A program made the translations under genes and the position numbers. From NCBI GenBank assembly GCA_002387565.1, contig DGJT01000061.1, positions 1 through 62,139 of the forward strand: a DNA stretch of 62,139 nt, written 5' to 3'. How positions within the stretch are numbered: the stretch's first letter is position 1; each line of letters begins with the position of its first letter. The DNA is from Akkermansiaceae bacterium UBA4589. GTDB lineage: Bacteria > Verrucomicrobiota > Verrucomicrobiia > Verrucomicrobiales > Akkermansiaceae. The notes beneath the pieces are model-generated. The model ran no database searches and had not been told where the DNA came from. It worked only from the letters and a program-made list of their open reading frames with translations. Shown piece after piece: positions 18,783 through 26,387 of the stretch.

Positions 18783-18878
18783 TAATGCCAGAGAATCATG
18801 ACGATTAAAGGCTAGCTACCGTTGCTTTCTTTCGAACCTGGCGGAGTTTGCAAGCTCTAAACCCATGACCTCTGACAC
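18783..18878 (-). ncRNA. ffs: Signal recognition particle RNA (4.5S type)
   Basis: Read on the minus strand, this ~96-nt segment holds the SRP domain IV core AGGTTCGAAAGAAAGCA, flanked by CCGCC and ACGGT. The usual core is AGGTCCGGAAGGAAGCA: here the GGAA tetraloop is GAAA (still GNRA) and the closing C-G is U-A, a compensatory change. The ends pair as TGTCAGAG with CTCTGGCA, followed inward by TCATG with CATGA, giving a short 4.5S hairpin without an Alu domain. A T-rich stretch follows the 3' end. It lies between tilS and aspC in a region with no open frame. Exact ends are estimated. Confidence 0.9.
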
Positions 18879-18882
18879 GACT

Positions 18883-18910
18883 CTTATAGCAAAACGCTTC
18901 TAAAACACAA
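18883..18910 (-). promoter_or_regulatory. Candidate promoter of the SRP RNA gene
   Basis: On the minus strand, TTGTGT (18905-18910) and TATAAG (18883-18888) are separated by 16 nt, and the 5' end of the SRP RNA helix begins 5-6 nt past the -10 box. Fit to sigma-70 consensus is moderate. Confidence 0.45.
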
Positions 18911-18936
18911 CTTAAATTCAAGAAAAATTCAGACTC

Positions 18937-19929
18937 TTATTCAGACGCTTTTTTCTCAATCCAAACTCGCTTCTCTTTGCGCCTTAATTTACCACCTTTA
19001 GGCAAATTAATGCTAGGCTTAGTTAAATCAGTGAGCAAATCAACAGCCGATAAAATAAGCCTAGAACTCAACCCTGCAACCCCGTTATTTTCGAGGTACA
19101 GTTTCATTATCGCTCTTTGCTTTAAGGGGCTTAATATAATCACCTCAGACACCACCAAGCGCCCTTGATTATCGACATAACCATCTAAATCAAGCTCATC
19201 TAAAGATTCATCATGGCTTAAATTATAACTATTAAGTACCTTATCCACCACATCACGCTGCATCACATCTGCTAAAAGAGGCAGCACCTCATGGCGTAAA
19301 CGGTTACGAGTGTAAATAAGCTCGGCGTTGCTACTGTCCTCTCGATATTCTAAATCATGCTCTGCTTGATACTCATTAATCAGACTTTGCCTCACTTTTA
19401 ATAACGGTCTAAGCAAATTCAGTTGCAAGCATTTATCCTCAGCTTCGGTCTGCACTGTCACTTCTAATTGCTGACTCAGACTCATTCCCTTAAGACCTAA
19501 GGAGCCTCTGAATAAATTAAATAAGATTGTCTCGGCTTGATCATCAGCATGATGAGCGAGCAAGACAGCCTCTGCTCCATATTGAACCTGCGCCTTGGCA
19601 AAGTATTGATGCCTTACTTTGCGGGCGGCAGCCTCAATAGATAACTTCTGTTGCTGACTCAATTGAGCTACATCACAACTATACTCAATATAATCACAAC
19701 CATAAGTCTCAGCTAGCTTACTCACCAATTTGGCGTCTTCATTAGACTCCTCACCACGCAACTGATGATTCACATGAACCACCATTAATTGGCCAATAGG
19801 GAAAACCTCAGTCAATAGATGCAGTAGCACCATAGAATCCCTGCCCCCAGAAACGGCTACCAGTATTTTTTTTGACAAGTAACTCTCTAGTTGCTCTGCT
19901 ACTTGATTTTGTAATTTTGAGACTGGCAT
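18937..19929 (-). CDS. tilS: tRNA(Ile)-lysidine synthase
   Basis: Modifies the wobble C34 of tRNA-Ile(CAU) to lysidine with ATP and lysine, allowing AUA decoding. The PP-loop SGGRDSM lies near residue 27, and HHADDQAETILFNLFRG is the conserved second motif; the C-terminus ends with the short basic substrate domain. An open frame extends to 20016, but that would overlap the divergent ribD start; the ATG at 19929 (330 aa) puts the PP-loop at the usual place. Only 30 nt separate it from ribD, so the two divergent promoters must overlap the coding ends. Confidence 0.92.
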   Translation of the reverse strand: MPVSKLQNQVAEQLESYLSKKILVAVSGGRDSMVLLHLLTEVFPIGQLMVVHVNHQLRGEESNEDAKLVSKLAETYGCDYIEYSCDVAQLSQQQKLSIEAAARKVRHQYFAKAQVQYGAEAVLLAHHADDQAETILFNLFRGSLGLKGMSLSQQLEVTVQTEAEDKCLQLNLLRPLLKVRQSLINEYQAEHDLEYREDSSNAELIYTRNRLRHEVLPLLADVMQRDVVDKVLNSYNLSHDESLDELDLDGYVDNQGRLVVSEVIILSPLKQRAIMKLYLENNGVAGLSSRLILSAVDLLTDLTKPSINLPKGGKLRRKEKRVWIEKKASE

Positions 19930-19959
19930 AATTTCTATACATCTATTAGCATACCGCCG

Positions 19960-21033
19960 ATGACAATCCAAGCAAGAGATGAACACTGGATGCAGCAAGC
20001 CATCGAACTTGCTCAACTAGGCATAGGCAAGGCTAGCCCTAATCCAAGTGTCGGCTGCGTCATTGTATCTACAGACAATCAATTACTCGGCAGTTATTAC
20101 CACCAAGAATATGGAGCAGACCATGCAGAAAAAGGTGCCATTAAAGCGGTCATCCAAGCTCACGGTGAGCAAGCTCTCAAATCGTCAACCTGCTACGTCA
20201 CCCTAGAGCCCTGCTCTAGCCAAGGACAAACTGGAGCTTGTACAGACTGGCTTGTTAAGCATCAGATAGGCACGGTAGTCTATGGTTGCGTAGACCCAAA
20301 TAAAAAGCATGCTGGAAGAGCTGACAAAATCCTCAACCAAGCAGGCATTACTGTACGCTCTGGAATCCTCAAAGAAGCTTGCGAAAAACTAATTCACATT
20401 TTCAGAAAATCCCAATGCCAACAACTGCCTTGGGTAGCCAGCAAGCTAGCCATTAGCCTAGATGGTAAACTTGACCGACCTTCAGGCGAAAGCCCTTGGA
20501 TTAGTAGCCCAGAATCTCGCCAACGAGTCCAACTGCTCCGAGCTCAATTCGACGCCATCCTAACCAGCACTGCAACTTTGATTGCAGATAAACCGCAACT
20601 CACGTTGAGAGATCCATCACTCCTTGAGCAAGGCTACAGTCAACCTAAACGTCTCATTTTCACTACCCAAAGCTCAGAGTCCATCGACAAAGAGAATCAA
20701 CCCCTATTTAATGATGAGCACGCCGAACACACTTATATCTACCAAATAGGTAGTTCTGAATTCCCTAATTTTGTTAGTGCACTCAAACACTGCCATAAAG
20801 AACTCGGCATCCAAAGCATCCTTATCGAAGCAGGGGCCAAGCTCAACGCAGCACTTATCGAAGACAGTCTCGTTGATGAGTGGATTGGCTTCTACGCCCC
20901 TATCATTGCTGGAGGACCAACCTCAGCACTAGACACACTCACTCACAGTAGTCAACTCCATCAAGTCACACGAGAAATTATCGGCCCTGATATTTTACTC
21001 CGTGGACTTTTCCATTGCTCAACCTGCAGCTAA
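19960..21033 (+). CDS. ribD: Riboflavin biosynthesis protein RibD (deaminase/reductase)
   Basis: Carries out two riboflavin steps: deamination of the GTP cyclohydrolase II product and NADPH reduction of the ribosyl side chain. The N-terminal cytidine-deaminase-like domain has the Zn motifs HAE (in ADHAEKGA) and PCSSQGQTGAC; the C-terminal half is a DHFR-like reductase (from about residue 150, ASKLAISLDGK). 357 aa is typical. It is followed 5 nt later by nadC on the same strand. No FMN riboswitch consensus was seen in the short upstream gap. Other rib genes are not adjacent; ribF is at 40.4 kb. Confidence 0.95.
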   Translation: MTIQARDEHWMQQAIELAQLGIGKASPNPSVGCVIVSTDNQLLGSYYHQEYGADHAEKGAIKAVIQAHGEQALKSSTCYVTLEPCSSQGQTGACTDWLVKHQIGTVVYGCVDPNKKHAGRADKILNQAGITVRSGILKEACEKLIHIFRKSQCQQLPWVASKLAISLDGKLDRPSGESPWISSPESRQRVQLLRAQFDAILTSTATLIADKPQLTLRDPSLLEQGYSQPKRLIFTTQSSESIDKENQPLFNDEHAEHTYIYQIGSSEFPNFVSALKHCHKELGIQSILIEAGAKLNAALIEDSLVDEWIGFYAPIIAGGPTSALDTLTHSSQLHQVTREIIGPDILLRGLFHCSTCS

Positions 21034-21038
21034 TTTAT

Positions 21039-21926
21039 ATGAACGCTAACCATCATATCAACCAACTCATCGAACTGAGTTTACAAGAAGATTTAGGAAC
21101 AGGTGATTTAACTAGCTTACACTTTATCGATGCTCATGATAGTTGCCATGCCCGCATCATAGCCAAACAAGCTGGCTACTTCTCTGGAGAACAATTGATA
21201 GAGCCACTGGTTCAAGCCTTTGTTAAATTCACTCAACTTAGCGCAAATGCTATCGAGTACAAGCTACTCGTATCTGAAGGCCAAGCGTTTGCAGACAGAA
21301 CTCCTCTACTCACTCTTAGTGGCAACACTCAAGCCATCCTCGGGCTGGAACGCACCCTACTCAATTTCCTTCAACGACTCTGCGGCATCGCCACCCTCAC
21401 GCACACTTACCAGCAGATTATCCAAGACACTGATACTCAATTACTGGACACGCGCAAGACCACACCTGGTTGGCGCTCACTCGAAAAACAAGCCGTACTC
21501 GCAGGTGGAGGGCACAATCACCGCATGGGGCTTTATGATGCCGTCATGCTCAAAGACAACCACTTCTGCAGCCTTGACGATTTACAAGCCAAGCTCTGTG
21601 AGTTTTATTCACAATACCCAACTGTTCCTATTATCTTAGAGGCTGACACCCTAGAGCAAGTGCGCTCGTTCTTAGAGCTGATTGCCAAGCAATACATCCC
21701 TCGCCTAGATGTCATTCTTCTAGACAACATGTCACCTAAGACCATTAACGAGGCCTTACGCCTTAGAGCTGAACTCGGACTAAGCTCACTGGTACTTTAC
21801 GAAGCTAGCGGTGGCATCACGCTAAATAACATCTATGACTACGCCCAAACAGGCGTTGAGAGAATCTCTATTGGCGCGCTCACTCACAGCGCTACTAATC
21901 TAGACCTATCGTTAGAGTTAATCTAA
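21039..21926 (+). CDS. nadC: Nicotinate-nucleotide pyrophosphorylase (quinolinate PRTase)
   Basis: Converts quinolinate and PRPP to nicotinate mononucleotide in de novo NAD synthesis. Motifs: QEDLGTGDLT at the N-terminus, LDTRKTTPGWR, GGGHNHRMGLYD and MLKDNH, all classical NadC. The ATG at 21039 is chosen over an upstream in-frame TTG (21015), which would overlap ribD; this gives 295 aa. Its 3' end overlaps the 3' end of the convergent sigma factor gene by 9 nt. No nadA or nadB lies nearby. Confidence 0.95.
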   Translation: MNANHHINQLIELSLQEDLGTGDLTSLHFIDAHDSCHARIIAKQAGYFSGEQLIEPLVQAFVKFTQLSANAIEYKLLVSEGQAFADRTPLLTLSGNTQAILGLERTLLNFLQRLCGIATLTHTYQQIIQDTDTQLLDTRKTTPGWRSLEKQAVLAGGGHNHRMGLYDAVMLKDNHFCSLDDLQAKLCEFYSQYPTVPIILEADTLEQVRSFLELIAKQYIPRLDVILLDNMSPKTINEALRLRAELGLSSLVLYEASGGITLNNIYDYAQTGVERISIGALTHSATNLDLSLELI

Positions 21927-22592
21927 TTCTTTTTCGAGGCGTTTGTAGTGCTTTTTAAAAATTTTGGCGACTCGGTGTTTTGCTAAATAAATTTGCGAGG
22001 CAGACACACCAAAATTCTGTTTAATCTGCGCTATAGATAGATCATCAAAAACAGCCGCAGAGAATAACTGATATTGCTGCGGAGATACTTCTAATTTTAC
22101 ATTTCTTAAAGTCTCATCTAGTAGATGCTGTTGCCATTCTTCATTCCAATACAAATCAAAATGCGCCTGATCTAATTGACCTACTTTGTCATAGGTTTCT
22201 AGTGGATCATCTTCGATGCTTTCCTCTTTTTGCTCTAAAGGGTTTTTTTGGTAATGTCGCCATTTGTCTTTGATTCTCCAACGTGTGATTTGCAATAACC
22301 AAACCTTAAAAGACCCTTTGCTAGCATCATAGCCTCTACCTTCTGCATTCTGCTTAGCAATAGCAAGTACAGTATCCTGCACCACATCAAAGGCGTCTTC
22401 ACTATTAAGCCCTGCTTTAAGACCTATACTATAAATCAGTCTCCAATAAATCTGGTAAAATTCATCCCAAGTTTTTTGATCTTCCCAATTTTTTAAACGC
22501 GCAATTAAAGTTTTGCGTGTTTGATCATACATAGCTGTGTTTAGCTCCACATGCTTTAGATGTTCTTGTAATTGTTGTTTAGGAAGCTTCAT
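21918..22592 (-). CDS. ECF-type RNA polymerase sigma factor
   Basis: A sigma-70 family factor with region 2 (about 25-100: SEDAFDVVQDTVLAIAKQN and a W-rich DNA-melting part, KVWLLQITRWRIKDKWR) and region 4 (about 165-220: helix-turn-helix DDLSIAQIKQNFGVSASQIYLAKHR, split here only for quotation). A long acidic linker separates the two. The style matches ECF groups of planctomycetes and verrucomicrobia. The frame opens at 22682, but the first 30 residues would be read through the MFS terminator hairpin; ATG at 22592 (224 aa) is preferred and a later Met is also possible. No anti-sigma gene is adjacent, so its signal is unknown. Confidence 0.82.
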   Translation of the reverse strand: MKLPKQQLQEHLKHVELNTAMYDQTRKTLIARLKNWEDQKTWDEFYQIYWRLIYSIGLKAGLNSEDAFDVVQDTVLAIAKQNAEGRGYDASKGSFKVWLLQITRWRIKDKWRHYQKNPLEQKEESIEDDPLETYDKVGQLDQAHFDLYWNEEWQQHLLDETLRNVKLEVSPQQYQLFSAAVFDDLSIAQIKQNFGVSASQIYLAKHRVAKIFKKHYKRLEKELD

Positions 22593-22672
22593 CGTGATTA
22601 ACAAAGCTATTACAACATAGCTTAAAGCAAAAATATAGATAAATAGACAACCAACACCTGATTCTGAGCACA

Positions 22673-22704
22673 AAAAAGCCACTCATTCACATGAGTGGCT
22701 TTTT
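22673..22704 (-). terminator. Terminator after the MFS permease gene
   Basis: Perfect stem AAAAAGCCACTCAT / ATGAGTGGCTTTTT with a TCAC loop, followed by T residues on the minus strand. It lies 22 nt past the MFS stop codon and 80 nt before the preferred sigma factor start. Confidence 0.9.
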
Positions 22705-22725
22705 AATAATTAATTAATCAATCAA

Positions 22726-24255
22726 TTAGTGACCTGAGTCAGCTAAAATATCCACAGGCTTGTAACCGCCTCTAGCTTTATAGTATAAAGCAATGATTAA
22801 ATAACCAAGAGCAAGAGCTAATGGTAAGAATGCTGCAGTAAATAAAGCACCACGGCGTGAATTATCTACAGCTATTCTAACTTGCTCTCCTTTACCAGCT
22901 GCTTCCGCTAATTCAACTGTTTTAGCTTGATCAACTTTAGGGTTCTCATAACCAAAGAAATCTCCTTTGGCTTTTACTTGCTCATAGATAGCTGGAGCTT
23001 CTTTAGCTACGGTATTAGCTACCTTACTATCTTGCACCATACCAAGGAATGGTCCACCGAGAATACCTACAGAAATCAAACCAATTGCAGAGACTGAGTT
23101 TAGTGTCATAGCTCCACCCTTAGGAAACTGCTCAGAGATAAATCCTAGTACAGTTGGCCAGTAGAATGTTTGCCCAACAGCATATACTACGAAACAAGCC
23201 CATACAGCCCAACCTCCTACAGAAGGGTTTGATAAAAGCATCAAACCAGTAGCTGAGAAAATACCACTAAATACAAGTAATGCTGGAGGTGTGAAAATCT
23301 TGAGAAAATCACCTGCACGGAAACGTAATACCATCATCACAAAAGCTGAGACCACAATTGCCCAACCTGCATTCGCAGCACCAAGTGATGGCGTAAGTAA
23401 TTCTTTAATCCAAGCATCTGTACCAAGCTCAGCTGTAGCAAGAGGAATCATAAGTAAACTCACGATGAAAATCATAATCTTACCTGCTGATTTAACCCAG
23501 ATACCAAATCCGACACCAAATACAATGGCGCAAATAGCAGCACCGCTAATGAGGGCTGTGCCGCCTTGACCTAATAAACGAGCAATTTCATAATAGAAGA
23601 AGAAGGCAACAAGCATGACTCCTAAACCACCGAATTCTGCCAACATTTGTTTATAGGAAACCTTAGCAACCACACGCTCATCTTCTGGGTAGTTATTACA
23701 AGAGAAGAACAAGATACCGTGGATAATAGCAGGAACAGCCATATAGAGAGCATGAATCTGCCAAGAGAAGCCAGGCGTAAGAAGAATGGCTGCACCACCA
23801 AACACAAGACCTGCTGGCCAAGCTGCGTGAAGGATATTGAGCATTTTACTCTTCTGCTCACGATAAGAAGAAGCACAAATTGGATTAATAACAGCTTCAA
23901 CCACACCATGAGCTAAACCTGCTAATAAACCACCGATGTAAAGCGTTGTATAATCTTTGCCTGTAAAAGTAATAATAACTGATAAAACTTGAAGCAATGA
24001 AGCACCGATAATCATCGGCCACTTATAACCCGTCTTATCCACAATAAGACTGAAAATAACCATGGTAATAGCAATTGGCCATAGTGAAGCCCCAAAAAGC
24101 TCTCCTAACTGTTGACCTGTAAAACCAAAGTCTTCTTTCCAGCTACCTAGATGAAGAACCCTAAATACAAAGCCAAAGCCTGCAGCCGTCAACGATAAAA
24201 AACTTGCCCAAAAAAGCTTACTCTTATCTGATTCTGTTAATTGAATATTACTCAT
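22726..24255 (-). CDS. MFS transporter
   Basis: A polytopic membrane protein of 509 aa with about 12 predicted helices in the major facilitator arrangement. The N-half has WKEDFGFTGQQLGELFGASLWP and the loop VDKTGYKWP, a form of MFS motif A (D-R/K-x-G-R/K). A soluble loop of about 60 residues rich in Lys, Ala and Glu lies before the last helix (near 425-485), unusual for bacterial MFS sugar or peptide carriers but seen in planctomycete/verrucomicrobial members by recollection. The substrate is unknown. ATG at 24255 is preferred; an upstream ATG at 24300 would add a polar leader. It is divergent from the TonB-like gene. Confidence 0.85.
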   Translation of the reverse strand: MSNIQLTESDKSKLFWASFLSLTAAGFGFVFRVLHLGSWKEDFGFTGQQLGELFGASLWPIAITMVIFSLIVDKTGYKWPMIIGASLLQVLSVIITFTGKDYTTLYIGGLLAGLAHGVVEAVINPICASSYREQKSKMLNILHAAWPAGLVFGGAAILLTPGFSWQIHALYMAVPAIIHGILFFSCNNYPEDERVVAKVSYKQMLAEFGGLGVMLVAFFFYYEIARLLGQGGTALISGAAICAIVFGVGFGIWVKSAGKIMIFIVSLLMIPLATAELGTDAWIKELLTPSLGAANAGWAIVVSAFVMMVLRFRAGDFLKIFTPPALLVFSGIFSATGLMLLSNPSVGGWAVWACFVVYAVGQTFYWPTVLGFISEQFPKGGAMTLNSVSAIGLISVGILGGPFLGMVQDSKVANTVAKEAPAIYEQVKAKGDFFGYENPKVDQAKTVELAEAAGKGEQVRIAVDNSRRGALFTAAFLPLALALGYLIIALYYKARGGYKPVDILADSGH

Positions 24256-24353
24256 AATTATATATATACGATTGAAATCTACTATATATCTCGAGGTCAA
24301 ATGTCAACTTTATTTTACTGGTTTTAACAGGGAAATCATTTATAGTACCAACT

Positions 24354-25418
24354 ATGAGCACCGTTTATAGAGCACCTATTAAGAACAACTACGCCATGCT
24401 TATTGCAGGCTTAGTCTCTATACTGCTACACGTCCCTATTGTTATTACTCTCATCCTTATGGGTGACTTAACCTCAAAAACCACCACAGACACTCTGAGT
24501 CAAGCTACTAAAGTACAGTTGCTCCAATCACTAGCTGATTTAACCCAAACTGATACAGCAAAAGACATAGAGACAGCTAAAGAAAAACCAAAGCTCGAGT
24601 ATCAAGATACTGAAGCCATCAACGAGACAACTGAAAAATTAGACACTAATCTGTTTGGAGCTCATACCACCAAGGCTGCCAGTACACAACAAGAGCAAGT
24701 GGCAGGCACGGACATCACTCAAACAGGCACTGACCTTCCTTATCGAGAAACCTTATCAACTCCCTTAACATTACCCCAAGAAGCTCAACCTGCAGCCCAG
24801 CAGTCATCCATGCTAGAAGCTATCGATCCGACTCCTCCTCAAATTAATGATTTAACTAATGAAATCGTCAAAAAAGAAGCCGCCACTAGCAGTTCAGAAC
24901 TCCTAGAAACCACTTACACTAATCCAGATAAAGCTCTCACAATTGATAAGGCTAAACCAGAGGAATTACCGCAACTAGAAACCCAGCTCATAGAAGTACC
25001 TAAAGAAACCATAGAAACTCAATTACCAACTCCAAATATACCTTTAAGTCTACCAAATCAACAGACTCAACTAAAAGGACTCAGCACCATGGCCAATCAA
25101 TCCAGTTTAGAGGTCAACAAAAGTCAACTGGGTGAATACGGCAAAGAAATGTCAACCTTAGTTGAGCTATCTTGGCAAAAATATAATTTAGAAAACAGGC
25201 AATATATCGACCCAGGTTTTCTTAGGATACGTTTTAAAGTCAATGCCAATGGATTCACCTCTGATTTTGAAATTATAGAAGTCCAAGGCTGTAACGATGT
25301 ACAAAAAAGCGTCACTATTGAAGCTATCAAGCATTGTAAATTGCCACCTATTCCAGAAGATCTGCTTGAAGAGTTAGGAGAGGAATTTTTCTTCGTCTCC
25401 TATACTTTTTATTACTAA
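24354..25418 (+). CDS. TonB/TolA-like energy-transducing protein
   Basis: A 354 aa protein with a single N-terminal membrane helix (about 14-36), a long Thr/Gln/Pro-rich periplasmic linker (about 40-255) and a C-terminal alpha/beta domain (about 260-354) ending in an aromatic strand (FVSYTFYY). This architecture fits TonB or TolA, which carry proton-motive energy to outer-membrane receptors. No ExbB, ExbD or receptor gene is adjacent, so which of the two it resembles cannot be decided. The gene stands alone on the plus strand, convergent with the Nudix gene (11-nt gap). Confidence 0.65.
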   Translation: MSTVYRAPIKNNYAMLIAGLVSILLHVPIVITLILMGDLTSKTTTDTLSQATKVQLLQSLADLTQTDTAKDIETAKEKPKLEYQDTEAINETTEKLDTNLFGAHTTKAASTQQEQVAGTDITQTGTDLPYRETLSTPLTLPQEAQPAAQQSSMLEAIDPTPPQINDLTNEIVKKEAATSSSELLETTYTNPDKALTIDKAKPEELPQLETQLIEVPKETIETQLPTPNIPLSLPNQQTQLKGLSTMANQSSLEVNKSQLGEYGKEMSTLVELSWQKYNLENRQYIDPGFLRIRFKVNANGFTSDFEIIEVQGCNDVQKSVTIEAIKHCKLPPIPEDLLEELGEEFFFVSYTFYY

Positions 25419-25429
25419 ACCTATTAATT

Positions 25430-25930
25430 TCAATCTAGCTCCACATCAAATTGCAGCTCTTTTGAAATCAAGGTATCTTCATCAGCAAAAACAAACCTAC
25501 CAGAAAAAGTCTGCCCACTGATTAACTGCGGCACCCAAAATTGATCATCTTCCCACATACGATCAAAAGGCACTTCATCAATAGCTGACCAAAAAGGCTT
25601 GGCCTCTCTTGTTTCTTGAGGCTCACCCTCGAAACCATTAGCCATAAATACCTGACAGTACAACTGAGGCCCTCCACCAATAGCAAATGATAATTCACCA
25701 CGTTTGATAGGATTTATTGGCGTGATACACACCTCTTCTTGAGTTTCTCTAATGGCGGCCTGTTTTGCTGTTTCACCTTGCTCAATCTTACCTCCAGGAG
25801 CATTGACCTTGCCTTGACCTAAGCCTGTCAATTTCTCAATGAGCAAAACCTTGCCATCTTTGACAATGAACATCAATACAGCAAACATATCTGGCTGCCA
25901 TACTTCCCAATCAAATTCTGTCTGTGTCAT
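25430..25930 (-). CDS. Nudix hydrolase, MTH1-like (8-oxo-dGTPase)
   Basis: A 166 aa Nudix protein. The Nudix box is complete: GGKIEQGE followed by RETQEEV (residues about 46-69). The region after the box (PFDRMWEDDQFWVPQLISG and a GRFVFADEDT strand) closely parallels the MWPDDSYWFPLLL segment of human MTH1, where the Trp and Asp residues bind the oxidised purine. Removal of 8-oxo-dGTP or other oxidised purine nucleotides is therefore the best guess; this is inference from motif similarity. The upstream side is the repeat region at 26 kb. Confidence 0.85.
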   Translation of the reverse strand: MTQTEFDWEVWQPDMFAVLMFIVKDGKVLLIEKLTGLGQGKVNAPGGKIEQGETAKQAAIRETQEEVCITPINPIKRGELSFAIGGGPQLYCQVFMANGFEGEPQETREAKPFWSAIDEVPFDRMWEDDQFWVPQLISGQTFSGRFVFADEDTLISKELQFDVELD

Positions 25931-25948
25931 GTGTAATAAATAAAAGAA

Positions 25949-25966
25949 TTAAGTGATAAAGCGTTA
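25949..25966. repeat. Partial third copy of the 26 kb direct repeat
   Basis: An 18-bp exact match (TTAAGTGATAAAGCGTTA) to the inner part of the two full 130-bp copies, followed by a degraded GTGGCGCAAAGTTTT segment resembling their GGCGCCAAAGTATTTT box. This suggests an older, deleted copy. The whole 25931-26387 stretch holds no credible gene. Confidence 0.6.
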
Positions 25967-26042
25967 TAAGAAAAAATCGTGGCGCAAAGTTTTACAAATA
26001 CCAAAGTTAAAATTAGCTAAGTAGTTGCATCGTGAAAAATCT

Positions 26043-26172
26043 AAGCTATACCGTTAAGCAAAAAATTTTAAGTGATAAAGCGTTAAAAATAGTAAACCCA
26101 CTAAAGCATGTAGTTAAGCGCAGGATTTTGAGAGAAAAAAGGCGGCGCCAAAGTATTTTGAGGGTGAGTGTA
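26043..26172. repeat. 130-bp direct repeat, copy 1
   Basis: Matches copy 2 (26196-26325) over 130 bp without gaps and with about 7 substitutions, separated by 23 nt. The unit contains TATACCGTTAAGC, GATAAAGCGTT, CATGTAGTTAAGC and a GAGAAAAAAGGCGGCGCC box. It has no open frame and no obvious terminal inverted repeats. Its GAGAAAA/GGCGC/TATTTT box recurs in weaker form at 38920-38945. Confidence 0.9.
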
Positions 26173-26195
26173 ATAAGGTAACATTAAAATCAACC

Positions 26196-26325
26196 AAGTT
26201 ATACCGTTAAGCAAAAAGTTTTAAGTGATAAAGCGTTAAAAATATTAAATCAACTAAAGCATGTAGTTAAGCACAGGATTTTGAGAGAAAAAAGGCGGCG
26301 CCAAAGTATTTTGAGGGTAAGTGTA
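26196..26325. repeat. 130-bp direct repeat, copy 2
   Basis: Second copy of the element at 26043-26172; the period is 153 bp. It ends 62 nt before the purF stop codon, so it would lie in the 3' region of the purM-purF transcript and upstream of the Nudix gene. Confidence 0.9.
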
Positions 26326-26387
26326 GAAGAGCTACTCGATCCCGAAAAAATACGCAATAGCTGTCTTTTTTCATCAAAAGCCAAAGC

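Noticed and set aside
18783..18878. tRNA gene between tilS and aspC
   Set aside because: No anticodon arm or CCA end; the sequence has the SRP RNA core instead.
19930..19959. FMN riboswitch before ribD
   Set aside because: The gap is 30 nt and has no matching blocks.
19929..20016. Longer TilS starting at 20016
   Set aside because: It would overlap the divergent ribD start by 57 nt; ATG 19929 fits the PP-loop position.
22592..22682. N-terminal extension of the sigma factor to an ATG at 22682
   Set aside because: The first 30 residues would be translated from the terminator hairpin of the MFS gene and have a composition unlike ECF sigma factors.
26043..26325. Insertion sequence or transposon
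   Set aside because: No transposase frame and no terminal inverted repeats on the units; best called direct repeats.
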